Source of the DNA: JAVVSR01 sp036654095
GTDB lineage: Bacteria > Bacillota > Clostridia > Christensenellales > CAG-917
Direction: 5' to 3'
Assembly (NCBI GenBank): GCA_036654095.1
Contig: JAVVSR010000007.1
Coordinates: forward strand, 1-64,000
Length of the DNA: 64,000 bases
Part shown: piece after piece, positions 42,851-49,424 of the stretch
How positions within the stretch are numbered: position 1 is the stretch's first letter
Layout of the letters: each line of letters begins with the position of its first letter
Made by a program: the position numbers and the translations under genes
The notes under the pieces: model-generated
What the model saw: the letters and a program-made list of their open reading frames with translations, nothing else
Database searches by the model: none
Told to the model about the DNA's origin: nothing

Positions 42851-44119
42851 TTACTTATAGTACTTATCCATAGTGACAGCTTCCTTTTCGTACTTGGATT
42901 TATACTTTTCTTGATAATAGTTTTCGGTTTTACTAGTAAAACTACCATCGGTTTTTGTAACAATAACATTGCAACCGCGCTGAACCCCGTAGTTTTTAAT
43001 TTTTGAATAAGCTAAATAGTCAATGCTGTTGCCATAGCTTAGCTGAATGCCTTTGTACATAATTGAAAAGTTATTTAAATGGTCGTGGCCAACAAATATG
43101 CCTTTAGTGCTTTCCAGTTCATGCATTGTTTCAAAAAGCAAATTTTCCTTGCTGCTGCAATATACCACATCCTTTTCAGGATTTTCGCCCGCCTCGCCCG
43201 AAATATATTTAACATCTGCCGTATCTTTGTAGCCGTTATCTCGATAAGCATACCAAGCAACCTTGTACTCCTCAAGTGGAATATGGAAAAAAGCAAGCGA
43301 TTTTACTTTGCGCATATTTACATCATCGGTTTTTGTTGCATTGTACGCATCCATACTTAACACATTAGTTTTATACCAATCAATTTGCGATTGTTTAATT
43401 TTATCATATTTCCAAAATATGCCAAAGTAGTCGCCGTCGGTATAACTATGCGAGTCGAATACGTATAAGGCTTGAGTTATAACCCCTTTAGTATTTTTAA
43501 CTTTAAAAATTTGATTACCAAATCCATCAATATCCGAAGGCCCTCTTGTAAACAAACAATATTTAAACTCATCTTTGCTATAAAACTCTGAAAGTTCTTT
43601 TCTATTATAGTAACTGTATGCTTCCGTATCGTGATTGCCGAAACTTATAGTCCAATAAACGCCCAATGTTTCCATGAGGTTTGCAAAACTTTTGCTTGAA
43701 GATAAGTTGTTGAATGTGCCTGCTGAATAAGGTACTGGATACGCTAAGTCACCAGTAACAATTACCAAGTCGGGTTTTTCATAAGTTATCATAGCGGCCA
43801 CTGCATTCAACGCCATTTTGTCTTTTTTTGTTGACATCGCGCCACCGCCAATATGTATGTCAGTCAGTTGCAACACTTTAAAATCATTATCCGTAGTAAA
43901 TGTATAATATCCATCGTCTTCAAGTGTAGGCGCTAGTTGATTTTCATAAACTACTTTGTCAAACGTTGCAACATACTTATTGCGCAGATTGTTGCTTATA
44001 AGGTTTGAAACTAAAGTTACTGAAGCAATAGTTAAAATAGTGATAAGCAATACTATGCCAATAACCTTAAAAACTCTCTTTACCTTTGAGGGCTTATCCG
44101 CCCTATGTCTTTTTACCAT
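42851..44119 (-). CDS. Membrane-anchored calcineurin-like metallophosphoesterase
   Basis: 422 residues. A basic N-terminus is followed by one membrane helix (about 17-38), then an extracytoplasmic phosphoesterase domain. The five metal motifs are visible: LQLTDIHIGGG, IVTGDLAYPVP, ISFGNHDTEAY, LAFFHIPLEEY and GIFVGHDHLNNFS. Family members outside the membrane act on nucleotides, lipid or wall phosphates; the closest shape is the PAP2/PhoD-unrelated calcineurin-like exoenzymes with an N-terminal anchor. GAGAGG precedes the ATG. It is transcribed alone or after the small membrane proteins upstream, with a 128-base gap. Confidence 0.9.
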   Translation of the reverse strand: MVKRHRADKPSKVKRVFKVIGIVLLITILTIASVTLVSNLISNNLRNKYVATFDKVVYENQLAPTLEDDGYYTFTTDNDFKVLQLTDIHIGGGAMSTKKDKMALNAVAAMITYEKPDLVIVTGDLAYPVPYSAGTFNNLSSSKSFANLMETLGVYWTISFGNHDTEAYSYYNRKELSEFYSKDEFKYCLFTRGPSDIDGFGNQIFKVKNTKGVITQALYVFDSHSYTDGDYFGIFWKYDKIKQSQIDWYKTNVLSMDAYNATKTDDVNMRKVKSLAFFHIPLEEYKVAWYAYRDNGYKDTADVKYISGEAGENPEKDVVYCSSKENLLFETMHELESTKGIFVGHDHLNNFSIMYKGIQLSYGNSIDYLAYSKIKNYGVQRGCNVIVTKTDGSFTSKTENYYQEKYKSKYEKEAVTMDKYYK

Positions 44120-44247
44120 ATATACCTCTCATTATGCCGACGAAGCGCATTAAAACTTTCACCGACAATATTTTTTTGGCACAATTATTTAAACCTTAGT
44201 ATTCAACTTCAATTTTGAACTTTACAAAAACACACTTTTACACAAAA

Positions 44248-44790
44248 CTAAAGATTAGGCTCATTTGTTTCTTTCTTATTTAAAACTCTTTCAAACGAAT
44301 CGGCGCTATTACAACTTCCAATTAAGTGCATAACAAGTTCGCGACGCTGTTGAACATTTGACGCAATGGAATACAATATACTGCTTACCGTCAATAGCGC
44401 AGCAATAACATATGCCTCCCACACGTTTGACATATTAATTAAAAAAATTGTAGCGAACGCCAAAACCACGCCCGCAATAACACCGTTGCAATTATTAAAT
44501 ACACGCGTATTTTTCGCGCCAATAGAGCGCAACAAATAGCTCCCTAGAAAAATAATTTTGTAGACAATAAGCCCCAGACCCGATGCGATGCATATCACAA
44601 CACCCACCGATGATTTTAAAACTTTGTTAAGCATTTCTACAATAGTAGTTTTATCGTCGCTAGCTTCATCATAGGCAGCCCTGTTAGGACTTGCGTGATA
44701 TAGCACGGAAGCGTTGGCAAATGAAAAAGATATGCCAACTGTAAAAGCTAGTAGTACAACCACACCTAAAAATTTTTCTGCCAATCTCAT
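44248..44790 (-). CDS. Small multi-helix membrane protein, paralogue of the 45082 gene
   Basis: 180 residues with about four helices (7-27, 52-78, 95-118, 122-145) and a polar C-terminal tail. Its start RLAEKFLGVVVLLAFTV mirrors KLAEKILGAVVLVVLIV of the gene at 45082, and the tail segment IASNVQQRRELVMHL mirrors ISIIAQKRALAMDL there, so the two are paralogues flanking a DUF1294 gene. AGGA precedes the ATG, 9 bases after the DUF1294 stop. Function is unknown; nothing catalytic is visible. Confidence 0.75.
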   Translation of the reverse strand: MRLAEKFLGVVVLLAFTVGISFSFANASVLYHASPNRAAYDEASDDKTTIVEMLNKVLKSSVGVVICIASGLGLIVYKIIFLGSYLLRSIGAKNTRVFNNCNGVIAGVVLAFATIFLINMSNVWEAYVIAALLTVSSILYSIASNVQQRRELVMHLIGSCNSADSFERVLNKKETNEPNL

Positions 44791-44799
44791 ATTAATATC

Positions 44800-45081
44800 C
44801 TATGCAGCGAAAAAACAGCCTAAAACTAACACGGCTATACTCCACACTGCTAATAATGGCATTCCTATTTTAAAATACCAATGTTTAGTTTTATGCCTTT
44901 TTACAAACATAGCTATTGTCGACCCTACTCCACCCAATAAAAAAGCTATCAAAAACAGTTGACTTTCGGGTGTCCGCCACTTGCCTTGTATCGCCTTCTT
45001 TTTATCTACTGCCATCGTGAAGTAACCAACGATACTCATAACAATAAATAGCGTAATAAGGATAATTTGATATATATTCAT
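44800..45081 (-). CDS. DUF1294 membrane protein
   Basis: 93 residues with three helices. The DUF1294 features are KWRTPESQLFLIAFLLGGVGS and VKRHKTKHWYFKIGMPLL, with the conserved Arg-x-Pro-Glu and Arg-His-Lys-Thr patterns at the membrane face. The function of the family is unknown. Its ATG directly follows the stop of the upstream membrane protein gene (TAAATG), so the two are translated together. Confidence 0.88.
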   Translation of the reverse strand: MNIYQIILITLFIVMSIVGYFTMAVDKKKAIQGKWRTPESQLFLIAFLLGGVGSTIAMFVKRHKTKHWYFKIGMPLLAVWSIAVLVLGCFFAA

Positions 45082-45717
45082 TTACTTGCTTTCTTCCTCA
45101 TTCTCTCCATCAACATAATTCATATCATAGTTGTTTTCAAACTCGCTGTCCTGATTATCTTCGCTTTTTTCATCATAAAAAATAATTTCAGGAGCCTCGC
45201 CGTCACTATTTTCATCATCGCCTAAATCCATTGCTAGCGCCCGTTTCTGCGCGATAATTGAAATAATTGAATAAGCTATACTTGTAAGCGCTAATATAGC
45301 AAAACAAAGAAAACCTTTTAGCATACCGCTTGTGTTGCTTGCAAAGTTGCTTGCAAAGTTTATTACTAAAATTATAAAAATTAAGCTCAAAATTATTATA
45401 TTACCTATATTAAATTGAACTGTATTTTTGTTTTGCAAATTCCTTATATAATACACTATAAAAATGATTGCATAGATAATCAGAGCAATGCCTAGGCCTA
45501 TAAAAATCATATACCCAACCATATCCAACATAACTAAAAATGCCATAGTACCAACCAATATTATGTCTGCTCCGGCGACCTCTCCGCCAGTATTGTTAGC
45601 TGTCGACAACTCGTGACTTAAATTAAACACATTGTTTGAAACAACAAATGTTAGCGAAATCACAACAATTAAAACAACTAAAACAACTGCTCCCAAAATT
45701 TTTTCAGCTAGCTTCAT
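45082..45717 (-). CDS. Multi-helix membrane protein with acidic C-terminal tail
   Basis: 211 residues from ATG 45717, which has AGGAGG six bases upstream; the longer start at 45732 lacks one. About four helices (7-27, 50-80, 95-125, 130-150) are followed by a strongly acidic cytoplasmic tail (GDDENSDGEAPE, DSEFENNYD). It is paralogous to the gene at 44248 but has the longer tail. First gene of a three-gene unit with DUF1294 and the paralogue. Function unknown. Confidence 0.75.
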   Translation of the reverse strand: MKLAEKILGAVVLVVLIVVISLTFVVSNNVFNLSHELSTANNTGGEVAGADIILVGTMAFLVMLDMVGYMIFIGLGIALIIYAIIFIVYYIRNLQNKNTVQFNIGNIIILSLIFIILVINFASNFASNTSGMLKGFLCFAILALTSIAYSIISIIAQKRALAMDLGDDENSDGEAPEIIFYDEKSEDNQDSEFENNYDMNYVDGENEEESK

Positions 45718-45739
45718 AAAAGCCTCCTGCAATCATCTT

Positions 45740-46040
45740 GTACAAAAAATACACAGGTTATCAAAACGATTACCCTATTAATATAATATCACAATATACT
45801 CAGTTTGAAAACCTTTTTTGTGTAAAAAACTATTTGGCCTAATTGTGATAAATTTAAAATTGTTAAATTTTTATCATAAATGTCGTTAATTTATATAAAA
45901 CCGACTATTTTTGTTATCTATATCCTTAATTTGGCAATTATAATTACAAAAATTAATTTAGCAAGACAAATATATTTCACTTATTTTATAATTGTTTTGT
46001 AGCTTTAACAAAAATGAAAACCTGCAATTTGTATTTTTAG
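45740..46040. other. AT-rich non-coding stretch
   Basis: About 300 bp with no supported gene, RNA or hairpin; probably holds the promoter of the 45717 unit on its left side. Confidence 0.5.
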
Positions 46041-46330
46041 TTAAAATCTTTTAAATAAGCGCATTTTGACTTTAATTATTATAATCTTTTTTATTTAAAA
46101 AACAAATTGTAATTAGTATATTTTATTTAAACCATTGCGGCTTTAATAACAAAAAACCCAATATTATTTGGGTTTACGTTTTTAAAATCTTTTGAATAAG
46201 CACATTTTGACTTTAATTATTATAATCTTTTTTATTTAAAAAACAAATTGTAATTAGTATATTTTATTTAAACCATTGCGGCTTTAATAACAAAAAAACC
46301 CAATATTATTTGGGTTTACGTTTTTAAAAT
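46041..46330. repeat. 141-bp tandem duplication carrying a terminator in each copy
   Basis: Copies start at 46043 and 46184 and are almost identical. Each ends with a hairpin aaacccaa-tattat-ttgggttt, at 46154-46175 and 46296-46317. The tandem terminators would stop pfp readthrough on the minus strand and anything entering from the left. Confidence 0.92.
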
Positions 46331-46343
46331 TTGTAAAATAAAA

Positions 46344-46383
46344 GGGGGACGCTCGGAGGGGGACTCCGAGCGTCTTGGGGGGG
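46344..46383. terminator. GC-rich hairpin with G runs, downstream of the PPi-type phosphofructokinase gene
   Basis: An 11-bp perfect stem gacgctcggag / ctccgagcgtc (46348-46358 and 46364-46374) in an otherwise AT-rich spacer, flanked by and containing G runs (GGGGG at 46344, GGGGG at 46358, GGGGGGG at 46377). On the minus strand it is followed by CCCCCTTTTATTTTA and probably terminates the phosphofructokinase message. Confidence 0.7.
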
Positions 46384-46437
46384 ATAATAAAAAGGTAACC
46401 AGCCGTTGCTCATCGCAACTGACAGGCCTGTTTTGTG

Positions 46438-47676
46438 TTATTTAACGAGAACTTTCTTAAGTTTAGCAAACCTTGGCAAGCCATCTTCAAGGGGAGCTTT
46501 GCTGTCACCCTGTATAAGTGGCAACGCATACTTAATAAATTCATCTGAAATACCTGAACCATCATTGGTAATCCAACTTAATGGAACGGTCTTTTCAGTA
46601 TTTGCAGCGAGTTCAAGTGGCATTAGTTTGCAGTTACAAACATATTTATCGCCTGTAACGCGTTCAAAAACAACCATCTTATCCGTTTCACCGCTAACGG
46701 CTGCGCGTACGGCCTCAACACCTGCTAAATATGCCTCATCTACGTCAACTTTCGACGCTAGATGCGCGCCACAACGTTGCATTAAACTAAACTCAATAGC
46801 CCTAACTTTAATGCCTAACCTTTCCTTAACAATATTGGCTAAAATTGAGCCGATACCACCAAGTTGAGCGTGGCCAAACAAGTCAGTAGAGGATGCCGTA
46901 AATTCGCCAACATACTTGCCTTCGGCATTTTTAATGCCTTCAGACACGGCTACAATACACTTATTGTTGTTATTATAGCACACATTTTTTACTTTGGCAA
47001 CAAAATTTTCAACATCAAAAACACTTTCGGGCAAATAAATCAAGTCGGCGCCAAGCCCTTTATAGTTTGCAAGGGCAGCGGCGGCAGTCAACCATCCTGC
47101 GTTGCGCCCCATAATTTCAACCACGCAAACCATACCTGTATTATACACTTTAGCGTCAAGATTAATTTCCATTAACGTAGTCGATATGTATTTAGCCGCG
47201 CTTCCGTAACCAGGACAGTGGTCAGTGCCAAACAAATCATTATCAATAGTCTTAGGTACGCCAATAACATTGCAATCATATCCGCTACTTTTCATAAATT
47301 TGCTAATTTTATTGCAAGTATCCATACTGTCATTTCCACCATTGTAGAAGAAATAGCGAATGTTATACTTTTTAAAAACTTCAAGTAAACGTTTATAATC
47401 GGTATCGTCAACGTCAAGCGGTTTAAGTTTGTACCTAACCGAGCCTAAAGCTGATGAAGGAGTATTTTTTAGTAGTTCAAGTTCCTTCATATCTTCTTGG
47501 GCAATATCAAAAAATCTTTCGTCTAAAATACCTCTAATACCGTGTTCGGCGCCATAAACGGCAGTGATGTTTTTTTGCTTTAAAGCCTCAATAAAAACGC
47601 CCGCTGCGCTGGCATTAATAACAGAAGTAGGCCCGCCTGACTGCGCAAACATACAAGCTCCAACTAAATTTTTCAT
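46438..47676 (-). CDS. pfp: Phosphofructokinase, PPi-dependent type (diphosphate--fructose-6-phosphate phosphotransferase)
   Basis: 412 residues, group of PPi-PFKs of about 400. The specificity residues are those of the PPi type: FYNGGNDSMDT has Asp where ATP enzymes have Gly, and VIGVPKTIDNDL has Lys where ATP enzymes have Gly. TDHCPGYGSAAKYI and EIMGRNAGWLTAAAA follow as in PPi enzymes, with PE..F..E substrate residues later. It would run the fructose-6-phosphate/fructose-1,6-bisphosphate step reversibly, saving ATP. AGGAGG precedes the ATG, which lies 10 bases after pfkA. The donor assignment is by motif only. Confidence 0.9.
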   Translation of the reverse strand: MKNLVGACMFAQSGGPTSVINASAAGVFIEALKQKNITAVYGAEHGIRGILDERFFDIAQEDMKELELLKNTPSSALGSVRYKLKPLDVDDTDYKRLLEVFKKYNIRYFFYNGGNDSMDTCNKISKFMKSSGYDCNVIGVPKTIDNDLFGTDHCPGYGSAAKYISTTLMEINLDAKVYNTGMVCVVEIMGRNAGWLTAAAALANYKGLGADLIYLPESVFDVENFVAKVKNVCYNNNNKCIVAVSEGIKNAEGKYVGEFTASSTDLFGHAQLGGIGSILANIVKERLGIKVRAIEFSLMQRCGAHLASKVDVDEAYLAGVEAVRAAVSGETDKMVVFERVTGDKYVCNCKLMPLELAANTEKTVPLSWITNDGSGISDEFIKYALPLIQGDSKAPLEDGLPRFAKLKKVLVK

Positions 47677-47686
47677 TCAAAACCTC

Positions 47687-48649
47687 CTATAAACTTAAAA
47701 TATGTGCGATATCGTAAAGCTGTTTGTCAAAAACGCGAGTTTGCGCAAGGGCTTCGTGAATATCTACATCAATAATATCATTATGTTTAATACCAACAAC
47801 GCGATTGGTTTTATTTTCATCAATTAAATCAACCGCGCGCACGGCAAATTTTGCGGCAAGAACGCGGTCACCGACAGTAGGCGCGCCACCACGCTGAATA
47901 TGTCCAAGCGTAGTTGTCCTAATAGTAATACCCGTCCTCTCGGTAATTTTTTCACAAATCTCGTTAGCGTTGCCCGCACCCTCGGCAAGAACAATCATAT
48001 TCGATGTTTTTCCGCGCTTATAACTCATTGAAATTTCGGTAGCAATTTCATCTAAATTATATGGTATTTCAGGAACAATAACGTATTCCGCGCCACCTGC
48101 AATGCCCGAATACAATGCAATATCGCCACATTTTCTACCCATAACTTCAAGCAGGCTAACCCTGTCGTGCGAAGTCATTGTATCACGAAGGCTATTCATC
48201 GCCCAAATAACATTATTGACTGCCGTATCAAACCCTAATGTAAAGTCAGTATAAGCCAAATCGTTGTCGATAGTGCCGGGAATACCAATAACATTAATCC
48301 CTGTATCGGTTGCAAGGTCGGCCGCGCCTCTGAAAGTACCGTCGCCACCAATAGCAATTAAATATTCAATTTTATAGGCTCGCATAGTATCCGCCGCCTG
48401 TTTTCTTCCTTCTTTTGTGGTAAACTCGGGGCTTCTGGCTGTTTTTAAAAACGTGCCACCGCGTTGTATCATATCCGATACCGAGCGCGAATTCATTCGC
48501 GTAACTTTTCCATCAATCAAGCCCGAATAACCGTGTTCAACGCCGTATACGTCAAACCCCTTGTATAAAGCATACCTTGTGCAAGCGCGAATACAGGCAT
48601 TCATACCTGGCGCGTCGCCACCACTTGTTAAAATTGCAATTTTTTTCAT
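47687..48649 (-). CDS. pfkA: 6-phosphofructokinase, ATP-dependent
   Basis: 320 residues, the bacterial allosteric PfkA length. ILTSGGDAPGMNACIR is the start signature, IGGDGTFRGA has the ATP-type Gly, and GIPGTIDNDLAYTDFTLGFDTA includes the catalytic Asp and the ATP-type Gly. EVMGRKCGDIAL and HIQRGGAPTVGDR complete the substrate site. It commits fructose-6-phosphate to glycolysis irreversibly. It lies between the mtrB-like gene and pfp; the ATG lacks a strong ribosome binding site, so coupling to the upstream gene is possible. Confidence 0.96.
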   Translation of the reverse strand: MKKIAILTSGGDAPGMNACIRACTRYALYKGFDVYGVEHGYSGLIDGKVTRMNSRSVSDMIQRGGTFLKTARSPEFTTKEGRKQAADTMRAYKIEYLIAIGGDGTFRGAADLATDTGINVIGIPGTIDNDLAYTDFTLGFDTAVNNVIWAMNSLRDTMTSHDRVSLLEVMGRKCGDIALYSGIAGGAEYVIVPEIPYNLDEIATEISMSYKRGKTSNMIVLAEGAGNANEICEKITERTGITIRTTTLGHIQRGGAPTVGDRVLAAKFAVRAVDLIDENKTNRVVGIKHNDIIDVDIHEALAQTRVFDKQLYDIAHILSL

Positions 48650-48665
48650 ATGAACTTAAGCGGTT

Positions 48666-48917
48666 TTACTTTTCAGCGCGCGCACTTTCAACAATGCCGT
48701 GCTTAGTGTAAATTTCCGCATCTCCTTTAATTTTAATAGCCGAAGTCTTTGATGTAAACTGTGCAATCAACACCTCGCCTTTGTCAAGCATTTCAGTATG
48801 GTGCGACCGAGTTTCGCCACCACGAGTTAAACCAATAACTTGTACTCCGCTGTTTTTAGCTTTAACGACAATATAATCATCGCTTTGTGACACATCGATA
48901 TTATCTAAATTATCCAT
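48666..48917 (-). CDS. mtrB: TRAP-like RNA-binding protein (MtrB homologue)
   Basis: 83 residues. From residue 14 to about 77 it aligns with Bacillus MtrB (TRAP), the 11-mer ring that binds tryptophan and GAG/UAG repeats in RNA: VIGLTRGGETRSHH, LDKGEVLIAQFT and TSAIKIKGDA. Tryptophan-pocket residues (Thr31, Thr36, Gln53, Thr55, Ser59, equal to Bacillus 25, 30, 47, 49, 53) are kept. Of the RNA-contact triad Lys37/Lys56/Arg58, this protein has Met43/Lys62/Lys64, and Phe32 is Ser38. It may bind tryptophan yet read a different RNA, or none. AGGAG precedes the ATG. It heads a unit with pfkA and pfp under its own promoter. Confidence 0.88.
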   Translation of the reverse strand: MDNLDNIDVSQSDDYIVVKAKNSGVQVIGLTRGGETRSHHTEMLDKGEVLIAQFTSKTSAIKIKGDAEIYTKHGIVESARAEK

Positions 48918-48942
48918 ATAGTCGCTCCTCTAATCCGTATAT

Positions 48943-48971
48943 ATATTAACCATTAGTTAAAAAAAAGTCAA
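48943..48971 (-). promoter_or_regulatory. Promoter of mtrB-pfkA-pfp
   Basis: Minus-strand TTGACT (48966-48971) and TAATAT (48943-48948) with a 17-bp spacer, giving a leader of about 20 bases before mtrB. The rest of 48972-49255 is AT-rich; three copies of TCATTAAT were noted but nothing else. Confidence 0.65.
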
Positions 48972-49255
48972 TCATATTTTTAATTTCGCAAACTCATATA
49001 TAAAGTTTACGTGTAATGTCTAAAAATAACGTTTCATTAATTATTTTTTCCAAATATTTATTGTATATAAACTAATTTCAAAAATTAACACGCGCCTTAT
49101 ATCGTTTTAATGATAGCGCATATCTAACAAAAAGTTTCATTAATTGCCTTGTCCGATTATTTTATAACACAAACAACTTTCAAATTATGTTTAAGCATGC
49201 GTGACATATAGTGTCATTAATGATTTTACATTTTAATCGTGTCATTTAAATTATA

Positions 49256-49316
49256 TTTTGCTTTTGCTTTTGCTTTTGCTTTTGCTTTTGCTTTTGCTTT
49301 TGCTTTTGCTTTTGCT
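49256..49316 (+). repeat. Hexanucleotide microsatellite (TTTTGC)n at the edge of an assembly gap
   Basis: Ten perfect copies are visible before the sequence breaks into N. The true copy number is unknown. Read on the minus strand it would encode alternating Ala-Lys in one frame. Confidence 0.95.
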
Positions 49317-49416
49317 NNNNNNNNNNNNNNNNNNNNNNNNNNNNNNNNNNNNNNNNNNNNNNNNNNNNNNNNNNNNNNNNNNNNNNNNNNNNNNNNNNNN
49401 NNNNNNNNNNNNNNNN
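49317..49416. other. Assembly gap (100 N)
   Basis: Exactly 100 undetermined bases, the usual placeholder for a gap of unknown size. Anything between the dnaE stop and the microsatellite may be missing. Confidence 0.98.
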
Positions 49417-49424
49417 TTAATCAA

